Shown here one piece after another: positions 25,456-34,093 of a stretch of 64,000 bases of DNA; within the stretch, counting starts at the first letter, position 1, and each line of letters starts with the position of its first letter. The stretch comes from Nitrososphaerales archaeon (GTDB taxonomy: Archaea; Thermoproteota; Nitrososphaeria; Nitrososphaerales; CADDZS01). The position numbers were made by a program, and so were the translations under genes. The stretch covers positions 171,071 to 235,070 of the forward strand of contig JASHNZ010000019.1 of NCBI GenBank assembly GCA_030041355.1, in the 5' to 3' direction. The notes beneath the pieces are model-generated. The model searched no databases. It was not told the origin of the DNA and saw only the letters and a program-made list of their open reading frames with translations.

Positions 25456-26634
25456 TTGCTCAATTACGAAGAGACTGAAGATCAAAAGCTTCTTCGTGAA
25501 ACTATAGGCGCGCTGGCAATCCAGTTCGGAGATGAATACTGGCGCAATAAGGACACTTCTGGGGAATTTCCTCGCGAGTACTTCGAGGCCCTGGCCAGAG
25601 ACGGTTGGTTTAATCTCAATGTGCCCCAAGAGCTCGGCGGTACAGGCCTGGGCATGGTCGAGACCGCCATAGTGATCAATGAGGTGGCGAAAAAGGCTGG
25701 GATGGCCGCGTCGGATATTCTCATGGCAATCTGCGTATTCGCCATTCAAACCATCAAGAGTTTTGCAAAAGGGCCTCTTAGGGACCGCCTGTTACAAGAA
25801 TTGGCACAGGGCAAACACATCATGTCTTTCTGTCTCACTGAGCCCGGCGCTGGCGTGAATACACTTGACATTGCCACGACTGCGACCAAAGATGGAGATG
25901 GTTTCATCATTAACGGGGCTAAAATCTGGATCACGCTGGCACATGAGGCGACAATAATGAACGTGGTCGCACGAACAACACCGAAGCATGAAGCAAGGAA
26001 GCGGACAGATGGCCTCACCATCTTTCTCGTAGAAACGAACAATTTGAGACAGGGGAAAATCAGAAAGAAACGTATTGATGACTTATCGATGCGATCTCTA
26101 GGTTCTAACGAGGTTTTTTTCGACAATGTCTATGTTCCTTCTGAGAATATTATCGGTGAGCACGACAAAGGTTGGGACATACTACCAGCTTTACTCAACG
26201 CAGAGAGAATTTCCACAGCCTCGATGAGCGTAGGATTAGGTCAGCTGGTCTTAGAGAAAGCTTGTGATTATGCGAAGTCGAGGCAGGTCTTCTCTCGGCC
26301 CATTGGCTCAAATCAGGCAATTCAGTTTCCCCTCGCAAAAGCGAAAACCGACTTGGAGGGTGCTTGGGCAGTCACTCAGAGAGCTTCTTGGGAGTTCGAT
26401 AATGGACTCGATTGTGCGGTGGCTGCAAACGTTGCCGCTTACATGGGAGCGAGAGCAGCCTTTTTCGCTTCTGACAGAGCGATCCAGACCTACGGAGGGT
26501 TAGGCTTTGCGAAAAACTCGGACATTGAGAGGCACTGGCGAGATAGCCGGCTGTTTAGGACGGGCCCAGTGCCAGAAGAAATGGCACTAAACTTTCTAGC
26601 TCAACGGATGCTAGGTCTTCCTAGGAGCTATTGA
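25456..26634 (+). CDS. Acyl-CoA dehydrogenase (first of tandem pair)
   Basis: FAD-dependent acyl-CoA dehydrogenase, 392 aa. SFCLTEPGAGVNT and the FAD-binding segment SRQVFSRPIGSNQAIQFPLA are typical, and the C-terminal TYGGLGFAKNSDIERHWRD matches the family signature. In medium-chain enzymes a catalytic Glu sits in the C-terminal loop; here that position appears to be Asn. An alternative Glu in NAERIS, the helix-G position used by isovaleryl-CoA and long-chain enzymes, is present. TTG start at 25456. The second copy starts 6 bases after the stop. Confidence 0.92.
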   Translation: MLNYEETEDQKLLRETIGALAIQFGDEYWRNKDTSGEFPREYFEALARDGWFNLNVPQELGGTGLGMVETAIVINEVAKKAGMAASDILMAICVFAIQTIKSFAKGPLRDRLLQELAQGKHIMSFCLTEPGAGVNTLDIATTATKDGDGFIINGAKIWITLAHEATIMNVVARTTPKHEARKRTDGLTIFLVETNNLRQGKIRKKRIDDLSMRSLGSNEVFFDNVYVPSENIIGEHDKGWDILPALLNAERISTASMSVGLGQLVLEKACDYAKSRQVFSRPIGSNQAIQFPLAKAKTDLEGAWAVTQRASWEFDNGLDCAVAANVAAYMGARAAFFASDRAIQTYGGLGFAKNSDIERHWRDSRLFRTGPVPEEMALNFLAQRMLGLPRSY

Positions 26635-26640
26635 ATCAGG

Positions 26641-27798
26641 TTGGACTTCTCGATCGACTACTCCATCAGGGATGAGATGAGAAAGATCTCTTCAAAGTAC
26701 GATCTAGACTACTGGAGACAAATAGATCAGAAGGCACAATTTCCGGAACAATATTGGAACTCGCTTGCGAAGGCTGGACTCTTCGGAATAGTAATCGAAA
26801 AGAAATGGGGTGGTATGGAAAAAGGGTTTCTCGATCTGTGCATTGCTGTTCAAGAGACATCCGAACGTTATTCGGGTCTCGGTTCCTATCTTTATCTAAG
26901 CGGCTCCTTAGTTTCATCGATCTTTTCAAAGCATGGAACTGAAGAGCAGAAGACGCAATTACTACCCAAGCTCGCTAGAGGGGAGCTCAAGATTTCGATT
27001 GCTCTCACTGAAGAACTGTCCGGCTTTGACGCCACAGCACTGCAGACAAAGGCGACAAAACTAGCTGCCGAGCGACATTCGTTGAGCGGATCTAAGACAT
27101 TCGTTAACAACGCCGATTTGGCTGATTATCTGATCATCTTTGCAAGAACCTCAGACGTTGATCATCAGGGCAAAAAATCCTCTGGCATATCGATGTTTCT
27201 TGTTGACGCTCATAATCCAGCAATCAAGAAAAGGAAACTTGAGAGATTGGGAATGAATTTTGTGAATAGTTTCGAACTCAATTTCCTCGACCTTGTGGTA
27301 GGGGGTTCAACCCTTATTGGAGAGGCCGGAAATGCCTGGCGCAATATCGTTCAGATTTTTGGTTTGGACCGCATCTTGACATCTGCCTCGCTCGTAGGTA
27401 CAGGAAGGTTGGCCCTGAATCAGGCTGCCGACTGGTCGAAGAAAAGAACTGTTTTTGGAAAGGTCATTGCGGCAAACCAAGGAATTCAATTTCCACTCGC
27501 CGATTGTGCCGCCCAGCTTGAAGTTGCCGAGGCGTTGACTTTCAAGGCTGCTTCACTTGCCGATCAGGGAAAAAGCTACTCAAGTGAAGCAGCCTATGCT
27601 CTGCTTTCCTCTTCAACCGGAGCTACGGCGGCGACAGATCGGGCTTTGCAAACTTTTGGCGGGCACGGATATTACAAGGATTATAATGTCGAACGATTCT
27701 GGCGCGATGTTCGAGCTCATAAGGTGCATCCAGTATCGGAGGAATTGCTTTTGGCAACAATTGCCGAGAGATCCCTTGGGCTACCGAAGTCCTATTAG
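26641..27798 (+). CDS. Acyl-CoA dehydrogenase (second of tandem pair)
   Basis: 385-residue paralogue of the preceding enzyme. ALTEELSGFDATALQ, KRTVFGKVIAANQGIQFPLA and FGGHGYYKDYNVERFWRD mark the fold. At both known catalytic-base positions (C-terminal loop and helix G) it seems to have Asp instead of Glu (YKDYN; GLDRI). It may use Asp or act as the non-catalytic half of a heteromer with the first enzyme, as known for heteromeric sterol acyl-CoA dehydrogenases. TTG start at 26641. Confidence 0.9.
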   Translation: MDFSIDYSIRDEMRKISSKYDLDYWRQIDQKAQFPEQYWNSLAKAGLFGIVIEKKWGGMEKGFLDLCIAVQETSERYSGLGSYLYLSGSLVSSIFSKHGTEEQKTQLLPKLARGELKISIALTEELSGFDATALQTKATKLAAERHSLSGSKTFVNNADLADYLIIFARTSDVDHQGKKSSGISMFLVDAHNPAIKKRKLERLGMNFVNSFELNFLDLVVGGSTLIGEAGNAWRNIVQIFGLDRILTSASLVGTGRLALNQAADWSKKRTVFGKVIAANQGIQFPLADCAAQLEVAEALTFKAASLADQGKSYSSEAAYALLSSSTGATAATDRALQTFGGHGYYKDYNVERFWRDVRAHKVHPVSEELLLATIAERSLGLPKSY

Positions 27799-27827
27799 AA
27801 CTCTGATAATGTGGGAATGAAAGCCTC

Positions 27828-28583
27828 TTGTCGCAACCGCCCTCGCTGACCCTGCTAAATAAGCTTCACAACGAGATTGTTTGCTGCGAGAAGTGTCCTA
27901 GACTGCGAAAACATTGCAGGCACATAGGAAAGACAAAACGAAAGAGTTTCATGGACTGGGACTATTGGGGAAAACCTCTACCCGGATTTGGGGATCCTAC
28001 CGCGAAACTATTGATAATAGGCTTAGCACCAGCTGCAAATGGGGGAACTAGAACCGGAAGAATGTTTTGTGGAGATAGCTCGGGCGACTGGCTCATTAGA
28101 GCACTTCATGAAACTGGATTCGCAAATCAGTCTACTTCCACTAGTCGGGACGATGGCCTCGAGCTAATTGGAGCCTACATCACGGCGGTCGCGAGATGCG
28201 CGCCGCCGGAGAACAAGCCGACGCGAAAGGAGATTGCAAATTGTCTTCCTTACCTGCGAGAAGAGCTGAGGCTCCTCAAGGATGTCAAGGTGGTGCTAGC
28301 CCTTGGTCACATCGCTTTCAACGGATTTCTAGAAGCACTTGAGACCGAGCACTCTCCTCAAACAAGAATGAGACCGAAATTCTCACATGGTTCAGCTTAT
28401 GATCTAGGAACTGGGCTTCCAAAATTGTACGCATCTTATCATCCCAGTAGACGCAATACTCAGACGAAAATGCTAAGTTGGGAAATGTGGATCAGAACAT
28501 TCCAAGAAATCAGACATGAGCTCGATGAGGAAAGTGTACACTCTAAAGAAAAGTTGACAATTACAACTTCATATTTCCGTTGA
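27828..28583 (+). CDS. Uracil-DNA glycosylase, family 5 (UdgB type)
   Basis: Removes uracil and other deaminated bases from DNA. The iron-sulfur cysteines start with CCEKCPRLRKHC near residue 19. Family 5 motif A is recognisable (GLAPAANGGTRTGRMFCGDSSGDWL, lacking the acidic residue of family 1), and the C-terminal motif is YHPSRRNTQT. 251 aa. TTG start 29 bases after the acyl-CoA dehydrogenase stop, so probably co-transcribed, although functionally unrelated. Confidence 0.92.
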   Translation: MSQPPSLTLLNKLHNEIVCCEKCPRLRKHCRHIGKTKRKSFMDWDYWGKPLPGFGDPTAKLLIIGLAPAANGGTRTGRMFCGDSSGDWLIRALHETGFANQSTSTSRDDGLELIGAYITAVARCAPPENKPTRKEIANCLPYLREELRLLKDVKVVLALGHIAFNGFLEALETEHSPQTRMRPKFSHGSAYDLGTGLPKLYASYHPSRRNTQTKMLSWEMWIRTFQEIRHELDEESVHSKEKLTITTSYFR

Positions 28584-28663
28584 TTTTAGTCAGACAACTG
28601 TCTATCCGTTTATATCTCGTTCTTGCCTCATTTATCTTAAGTTAATCTATATGGAAGGAGAAA

Positions 28664-29473
28664 GTGAAAACCAAATTGCAATCTAGTGAAGTTCAGTCAA
28701 AAGAATTCAAAGAAATTCTCTTTGAGCAAAAGGACTCAACGGCTGTCTTGTATTACAACCGGCCTGAAAAACGCAATGCCATGACGTACAATATGGTTCA
28801 AGAGTTCGCGCGAGCTTTTGACATGCTAGCAGATGACAAGAGCGTTAGATCGGTAATAATTGCGGCGAAAGGCAAGACCTATTGTGTCGGAGGAGACACA
28901 AGTGAGTTTCTCACCAACACGCTTGAGCAAACAGAGAGATTCCAAAGAAACAATCTGGAGCTCTGGAGAAAAATGGAGAAATTAAGAAAACCGGTGATTG
29001 CCGCAGTGAACGGTTACGCAAACATCGAAACTATCCAGTCCGTGGATCTGGTCATTGCATCCGAGGATGCAAAATTCGGCCTCCCTGAGACGGGGATTGG
29101 GATCTCTCCTGGGGCAGGAATCACGGTACGGCTTCCACGAGTGGTGGGAAAGTACATCGCCAAAGAACTACTATTCTTAGGGGAATGGGTCAGCGCGGCC
29201 GAAGGCTACAGGATGGGTTTTGTAAATCGCGTGGTTCCGCCAGAGCGATTAATTGAGGAATCGCTTTTGATTGCTGGCAAAATTGCAAAGAAAGCTCCTC
29301 TGGCTATTGGAGCGGCCAAGGCTTGTGTGAACTTCGGCTCCGAGATGCCTTTGGATGATGGCATGGAATATCAGCTGCGAGAGTCTATCGCGATGTTCCA
29401 CACGAAAGATCTCAAAGAGGGAGTAACAGCTTTCTTTAAAGAAAAGAGAGAACCAAAGTTCATCGGCGAATGA
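28664..29473 (+). CDS. Enoyl-CoA hydratase/isomerase family protein
   Basis: 269-residue crotonase-fold enzyme. YYNRPEKRNAMTYNMV near residue 30, AAKGKTYCVGGDTSEF (oxyanion-hole and active-site loop), and FGLPETGIGISPGAGITVRLPRVVG are family hallmarks. AVNGYANIETIQSVDL replaces the usual VNGxxxGGG segment, so the first catalytic Glu is not obvious and the reaction may be other than simple hydration. GTG at 28664 is preceded by a strong ribosome-binding site (GGAAGGAGAAA). Confidence 0.9.
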   Translation: MKTKLQSSEVQSKEFKEILFEQKDSTAVLYYNRPEKRNAMTYNMVQEFARAFDMLADDKSVRSVIIAAKGKTYCVGGDTSEFLTNTLEQTERFQRNNLELWRKMEKLRKPVIAAVNGYANIETIQSVDLVIASEDAKFGLPETGIGISPGAGITVRLPRVVGKYIAKELLFLGEWVSAAEGYRMGFVNRVVPPERLIEESLLIAGKIAKKAPLAIGAAKACVNFGSEMPLDDGMEYQLRESIAMFHTKDLKEGVTAFFKEKREPKFIGE

Positions 29474-29545
29474 AACGAAATCCGATTTCTGAGAAGAAAT
29501 GAAACTGCAAGACTTCAGTAAGATCGTTCAATTGATCTTTGTTGT

Positions 29546-31978
29546 TTACTTTAAAGCAGGATTCAAAAGCTTGTATATTGTTTCAGGAGCGGCTATCGAT
29601 TTTTCCAAGACAACGTTGAGGCTTCGAAGAGCATCGTTGACCGCGTTGATTACGGCAACGTGGGCCGTTCCTCCTCCTTCGCCTACCCCTTTTGCTCCAA
29701 GCGGGGCGAAGAGCGAGGGTATCTCAATGTGACTCAGGTCCATCGAGGGCATATCAACCGAGGCCGGTGCGAGATAATCAATGAACGTGGAAGATTCAAG
29801 CTGTCCTTCGGAATTGTACTTGAATTCTTCAAAGAGAGCTGCGGCGATGCCATGATTTGCCGCGCCATGGACCTGCCCATCAACGACCAGAGGATTAACA
29901 ACGCGGCCGGCATCATCCACGATCACGTACTTTAGGATCTTGAACTTTCCCGTTTCCTTGTCGAGCTCGCCCACTACTCCGTGGCTTTGATAAGAGTATG
30001 TTAAAGCCAGGTTTGCAATCTTGTTTTCATTCGGGGCCACGAGACCATTGTAGTAGACATGGATCGCCCACAGTCCTTGGTCCATTCCGGATGGCAGCAT
30101 AGCAGGCATTCCATAAGCAGTCCGAGCTAAGCGCTTGAGTGAAATATTCTTTGAAGGATCGGTTTTTGATTGGACGTTGCCGCCCGATAGCTCCACATTC
30201 GGAACATCCTCTCCAAGCAGATGTGCTCCAATCATGAGGACTTTTTGCTTGATTTTCAAGCAAGCTCCATAGACGGCGCCAGAACCCATCGCAGCATAAC
30301 GGCTTCCATAAGTTCCAGAGTGCATGGTGTAGGGATGAGAAGATGAGTCAAAGCCTGTAGCCACATGTACGCTTTCTATGGGCACGTCGAAGACATCAGC
30401 AACGATCTGGCTTGAAACCGTCTCATGCGACTGACCTTGTGGAACAGTTCCGAGCTTCACAACAAACCTGCCGTCAGGCGTTAGTTGCAAGAGACAGGCC
30501 TCAGTATTACCAATTAGTGGTAATCTCGGGTTCAGCATCTTTACCTGTCCAAAGTTCGGAGCGCCGGAGTCGAGAGTAGTTGCTAACCCGATACCAATGA
30601 GCCGTCCCTTTTCAAGAAGTTCTTTTTGCCTTCTCCTCCACTTTGGATAGTCCAGAGCCTCAAGAACCATTTGCAGACTCTTTGGATAATCTCCATCATC
30701 GTAGACGCAGCCATTTGGCGTAGTATACGGCTGGTCCTTCCTTGTTATGTAATTTCGTATCCTTACTTCGGAAGGATCCAAGTTCAATTCCGTGGCGACT
30801 AGATCCATGACGCGCTCGATCATGAAAAGATGAGGGGCACGCGCAAATCCTCTGTTCGGCCCGGAAGGGCACTTGTTTGTGAAAACTGCATACATGTCGT
30901 TTTGAATGTGTTTGATTTTGTACGCCCCGGGCACTACTTGGGCCCAGACCGTCAACCCCGCTGGCTCGTGACGAGCAAAAGCTCCATCATCATCAATACT
31001 TCTGATTTTTAGTCCGAGGACCGACCCGTCATTTTTTATGGGAACTTCGACATCGAATATTCGCTCTGCCCCATGACTTGAAGCAAGGAGATGCTCGCTC
31101 CTTGACTCGACCCAGCTAACCGGCCTCCCAACTTTCATCGAGGCCAGAGAAGTCAAGATCACATAGACGTAATTCGTGATTTTGCATCCGAAACCCCCTC
31201 CGATGTCCATCGTGATGAAACGCATCTTATCATAAGGAAGACGCAGCGCGCTGTTGAACTGCGGTAGCATGAAGGAAGGCTCTTGGTTGTTGCACCACAC
31301 AGTTAGGTATCCTTCCCGCGAATCGTAATGAGCAACGACCGCATTCGGTTCGAGGGGAGTTGAACTGAATCTGTGGAAGTGAATCTTTTCATGCAAAATG
31401 CGATCAGCTTCGGCCATGGCCAGATCAATATCGCCGTAATCATAGAACACATGAGCCATGACATTCGTACCAATTTCCTCATGAATTAGGACATCTTTCG
31501 AAGCAAGAGCTCTTTCGGCATCGATAACCGGTTCAAGCACTTCGTACTCAACATTAATCGCTTCAATTGCGTCTTCGGCTATGTACTTCGAGTCCGCAAT
31601 TACGACCGCGATCGGTTCTCCGACGTACCTTACTTTGCCGTAAGCGATAGGATAATCCTTGACATTTGAGGCGGGAGGCACCGTCATTTGAGGAAGTGGG
31701 TCAGACATTTTTACAACGTCATCGGGAGTGAGAATGTCCAAAACTCCCGGGATCTTTCTCGCCTCCGCGAAGTCGAGGTTTTTGATTTTTGCGTGAGCCC
31801 AAGTACTGCGTAGAATCGCCGCATAAGCCATGTTTGGAAGTCTAACGTCATCTACATAGCGACCGTTTCCTCTGACGAGACGAGCTGCTTCCTTAGTCTT
31901 GAGAGGTTGTCCGATAACGTGCTTTCTCTCCTGCTTATGCACTTGGACTGTAGTTGTTGCGGAAGACACTTTGCACAC
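29546..31978 (-). CDS. Xanthine dehydrogenase/CO dehydrogenase-family molybdopterin-binding large subunit (second copy)
   Basis: 810-residue paralogue of the protein at 978-3359. GNGRYVDDVRLPNMAYAAILRSTWAHAKI is the hammerhead start, MDIGGGFGCKITNY a molybdopterin-binding motif, PSGPNRGFARAPHLF the active-site loop (not CSFR, so not form I CO dehydrogenase), and GVGEGGGTAHVA contains the catalytic Glu. GTG start at 31978. No small or medium subunit gene is adjacent. It sits between the enoyl-CoA hydratase and thiolase-like genes, so it could hydroxylate an aromatic or heterocyclic substrate or oxidise an aldehyde feeding CoA-linked breakdown; that is inference. Confidence 0.9.
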   Translation of the reverse strand: MCKVSSATTTVQVHKQERKHVIGQPLKTKEAARLVRGNGRYVDDVRLPNMAYAAILRSTWAHAKIKNLDFAEARKIPGVLDILTPDDVVKMSDPLPQMTVPPASNVKDYPIAYGKVRYVGEPIAVVIADSKYIAEDAIEAINVEYEVLEPVIDAERALASKDVLIHEEIGTNVMAHVFYDYGDIDLAMAEADRILHEKIHFHRFSSTPLEPNAVVAHYDSREGYLTVWCNNQEPSFMLPQFNSALRLPYDKMRFITMDIGGGFGCKITNYVYVILTSLASMKVGRPVSWVESRSEHLLASSHGAERIFDVEVPIKNDGSVLGLKIRSIDDDGAFARHEPAGLTVWAQVVPGAYKIKHIQNDMYAVFTNKCPSGPNRGFARAPHLFMIERVMDLVATELNLDPSEVRIRNYITRKDQPYTTPNGCVYDDGDYPKSLQMVLEALDYPKWRRRQKELLEKGRLIGIGLATTLDSGAPNFGQVKMLNPRLPLIGNTEACLLQLTPDGRFVVKLGTVPQGQSHETVSSQIVADVFDVPIESVHVATGFDSSSHPYTMHSGTYGSRYAAMGSGAVYGACLKIKQKVLMIGAHLLGEDVPNVELSGGNVQSKTDPSKNISLKRLARTAYGMPAMLPSGMDQGLWAIHVYYNGLVAPNENKIANLALTYSYQSHGVVGELDKETGKFKILKYVIVDDAGRVVNPLVVDGQVHGAANHGIAAALFEEFKYNSEGQLESSTFIDYLAPASVDMPSMDLSHIEIPSLFAPLGAKGVGEGGGTAHVAVINAVNDALRSLNVVLEKSIAAPETIYKLLNPALK

Positions 31979-32436
31979 TTCCCCAATTTTCGATAAGCTT
32001 TCCGTCCGTAGCTTAATGAATCATACGGTTAGTCACACGATCTTGGTGGTGCTTAAACAATTGATTCTCGATCTTGAACATTTAGAGCATAGAAAGGCGC
32101 AGATTCACTTTAATTTGATAATAGGCGACAACATGCCCTAAACTATTCTCGGGGAATAACCTTTTTGGACAAGTCCAATTTCTGTAAACCATTCAATGCT
32201 ATGGCTTGGTTTCATTGATTGATTAAGTATGCAAACTCCCAGCAACGCGAAAGTTAAGGTTGCAACCCTGTTCGAGCGGATGTTATCCACGACTCCGGGA
32301 TAAACTTTTGCGTCTACTTGAGGAAACATTTCTGCATCATTGGAAAGAAGCATCTCTCTTTGAGGGCGAAACGAGGATTTGTGCGTAGAGGCCATGAGAA
32401 TGCTGCATGCTTCGCCTTCTATATACGGGTACGTCG

Positions 32437-32477
32437 AATAGCCATTGCTTGATTTTAAAAACCGCAATCTGCCCTAA
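32437..32477 (+). repeat. Dispersed element copy (AATAGCCATTGCTTG...GCCCTAA)
   Basis: AATAGCCATTGCTTG at 32437-32451 followed by GCCCTAA at 32471-32477. The first part matches the reverse strand at 61794-61804 and its flank. Confidence 0.5.
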
Positions 32478-32656
32478 AGCTGCTTCCCTCCATGACCGAT
32501 CATTCGCTCAAAGAGTCTTTGATGTAGCTTATCCAGTTCTTCATTAAGCCGCATCAGGTTCTTGTATAGCTTTGCCTTGATTTTTACAAAATCCGGTTGC
32601 GGAAGCTGAGAAGCTTCATTTTCTTGGGTTTTGTTAAATCTCCGGGTGATTTTCAC
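32474..32656 (-). CDS. Small charged, probably coiled-coil protein (60 aa)
   Basis: GTG-initiated frame encoding a Lys/Glu/Leu-rich peptide. Residues about 20-52 (QPDFVKIKAKLYKNLMRLNEELDKLHQRLF) have heptad-like spacing of Leu/Ile/Phe, consistent with an amphipathic helix or coiled coil. It follows the small membrane protein on the same strand; its first codons lie on one copy of the 24-bp repeat. No family recognised. Confidence 0.4.
   Translation of the reverse strand: MKITRRFNKTQENEASQLPQPDFVKIKAKLYKNLMRLNEELDKLHQRLFERMIGHGGKQL
32627..32650 (-). repeat. 24-bp repeat, copy B
   Basis: On the minus strand: ATCACCCGGAGATTTAAC followed by AAAACC. Almost identical to copies at 32666-32688 (same strand, 39 bases away) and 32989-33012 (opposite strand). 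Confidence 0.65.
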
Positions 32657-32665
32657 GCTTTTCTC

Positions 32666-32688
32666 GGTTTTGTTAAATTTCGGGTGAT
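32666..32688 (-). repeat. 24-bp repeat, copy A
   Basis: On the minus strand: ATCACCCGAAATTTAAC followed by AAAACC, one base shorter than the other copies. It begins directly after the stop codon of the small membrane protein. Confidence 0.65.
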
Positions 32689-32799
32689 TCAGTCCTTTCC
32701 TCTGTATGCTCTTCTGTAATTCTCTATTGATAATACTCCTATTATCACCAAGAATCCAATGAATGCAATTATGAGAATTGGAATCAGGTAGTCTATCAT
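32689..32799 (-). CDS. Single-pass small membrane protein (36 aa)
   Basis: ATG at 32799 starts MIDYLIPILIIAFIGFLV and continues IIGVLSIENYRRAYRGKD to a TGA. Almost the whole N-terminal two thirds is one hydrophobic helix, with a basic cytoplasmic-type tail. An AT-rich TATA-like stretch (CTAATATTCTTAATTA) lies 40-50 bases upstream. No family recognised. Regular hydrophobic composition and sharp boundaries make it more likely real than chance. Flanked by the 24-bp repeats. Confidence 0.55.
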   Translation of the reverse strand: MIDYLIPILIIAFIGFLVIIGVLSIENYRRAYRGKD

Positions 32800-32988
32800 G
32801 GCTTTCGCCTAATCACATCTGAGCAGAACTCGTAATTAAGAATATTAGGCGATTATCAAACTTGAGAACGTGCAGCCGTATTGGGATAATTCAGAGGGCA
32901 ATAATGACCTTTCAAGGCGATTGCTCAAAGAGTATTTTTCTTGAAAGGTGAAGTGGAATCCATCATCCGAAATAGATCGGCGATTTTC

Positions 32989-33012
32989 ATCACCCGAAGA
33001 ATTAACAAAACC
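32989..33012 (+). repeat. 24-bp repeat, copy C (inverted relative to A and B)
   Basis: ATCACCCGAAGAATTAAC followed by AAAACC on the plus strand, inverted with respect to copies A and B. The copies bracket the small membrane protein gene and its upstream region. Confidence 0.65.
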
Positions 33013-33068
33013 TTTTCTTGTACCGTATATAATCCCCCTATCGGGTCGTTCTACATACACCAGTTAGA

Positions 33069-33097
33069 AAATAGCCATTGCTAGGCTAGTGCCCTAA
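33069..33097 (+). repeat. Dispersed element copy (AATAGCCATTGCTAGG...GCCCTAA)
   Basis: Nearly identical to 22105-22135: AATAGCCATTG, a short TAGG-type spacer, then TAGTGCCCTAA. A partial relative (TTGCCATTGTTTG) follows at 33152-33164 and resembles the reverse strand near 61870-61893. Confidence 0.6.
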
Positions 33098-33839
33098 TTA
33101 CTCTAAATACCATCATTTAAGGCCTATAACCCCCTCTATCGTTCCTCCAAATTGCCATTGTTTGCTTTTTTGAGCTTTTACTTATTGTCGTGTAGACTTC
33201 AGGTTGAGATCGGTATCAGTAGACATTGTCTATGGATTACTTCGTAGTGCTCTGAACAAGCCGCTCCTTTTTCGGAGCTCGATACAAAAAACTCTTTCAG
33301 AGCTATCGGAGAGCACGAGAACTCAGTTGAAGAGGTCTGATTCAGGCAGCTAAAGCTGCATGGTACGTTATATTCAAGGAACTGCAAAGAACGTTCCAGT
33401 CTGACTTCCGAGCGCACGTCGAAACCTTTCAAGAGTTTTGTCGACAAAACTGGAAACTAAACAGAGAATTAACGCGGACACAAAGTACCGCCCAGACAGG
33501 ATCAATAAAGGTTAGCGAACAAAGGCCCATCTTGCCCTACGCATGAGAAAGTAGAACAACCTAAGAAAGAGAGATTTCATTATTGCTAGACGAATAGAGA
33601 GCTAGGCATTATTGGATTCATAATCTTGGTTTCGGGAATCATATTCTTGGCTATTATAGAGATAGTTAAGCTTCATCACCCGTTTTGTAACGGCTTGTCA
33701 AATCACCCCTAGAAGAAACAGAACCGTGTGTACACGCTCCGCAACGGTGCGCATTTTCCGGATGAACAAGGCACTGTGCAATGAACGGGACAATTAAGCA
33801 AGTTCCGCCTCACCGCCCAAAGAAGCGCGAAAACCAACA

Positions 33840-33864
33840 GTTCAACAAACTGTTTGTGGATGCG
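33840..33864 (+). repeat. 25-bp near-repeat with inner palindrome, copy 1
   Basis: GTTCAACAAACTGTTTGT followed by GGATGCG. The reverse strand of 60177-60201 is identical except for one base. The inner ACAAACTGTTTGT is a perfect palindrome. In both copies the final bases contain an ATG that opens a short frame. Confidence 0.6.
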
Positions 33865-34021
33865 CACATTAGACATGATCACAATTGAGTTTCTACAGGA
33901 ATTGCATAGTAAAAGCTCGATCTGGCAAGTTAATTGCAAGATCTTCTGTCAGGAACTGCATATCTTCCGCAAGGACTCCTTCCTCAGTCTGCACGAAGTC
34001 CTGTCGCCGATATTGGATTAG
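33860..34021 (+). CDS. Possible small ORF or gene remnant (53 aa)
   Basis: ATG in the end of the 25-bp repeat opens MRTLDMITIEFLQELHSKSS... continuing through IFCQELHIFRKDSFLSLHEVL to a TAG. The residue mix is protein-like (amphipathic helices, few rare residues), but there is no ribosome-binding site or recognised family. It could be a remnant of a transposon gene or a small regulator. Confidence 0.3.
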   Translation: MRTLDMITIEFLQELHSKSSIWQVNCKIFCQELHIFRKDSFLSLHEVLSPILD

Positions 34022-34093
34022 CTCTCACGAATGGCTTAAATTGAGAAAACACAAAATCCGCAAGCAAGATTAATTCTTTTCCGGTGATTTCAA

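Larger units (their letters stand above)
31979..34093. other. 2.1 kb gene-poor, repeat-containing region
   Basis: The largest non-coding stretch. It holds dispersed elements at 32437-32477, 33069-33097 and 33141-33165; three copies of a 24-bp motif at 32627-32650, 32666-32688 and 32989-33012; a small membrane protein gene (32689-32799) and a possible coiled-coil ORF (32474-32656); and a 25-bp near-repeat of 60177-60201 at 33840-33864 leading into a 53-codon ORF. Other frames of 60-110 codons lack family features. The composition resembles a decayed insertion zone. Confidence 0.6.

Noticed and set aside
32138..32467. 109-codon leftward frame
   Set aside because: It runs antisense through a dispersed-element copy and has no recognisable domain or start signals.
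33199..33447. 82-codon leftward frame in the repeat region
   Set aside because: Ser/Cys-rich composition without pattern, no promoter or ribosome-binding site; likely chance.
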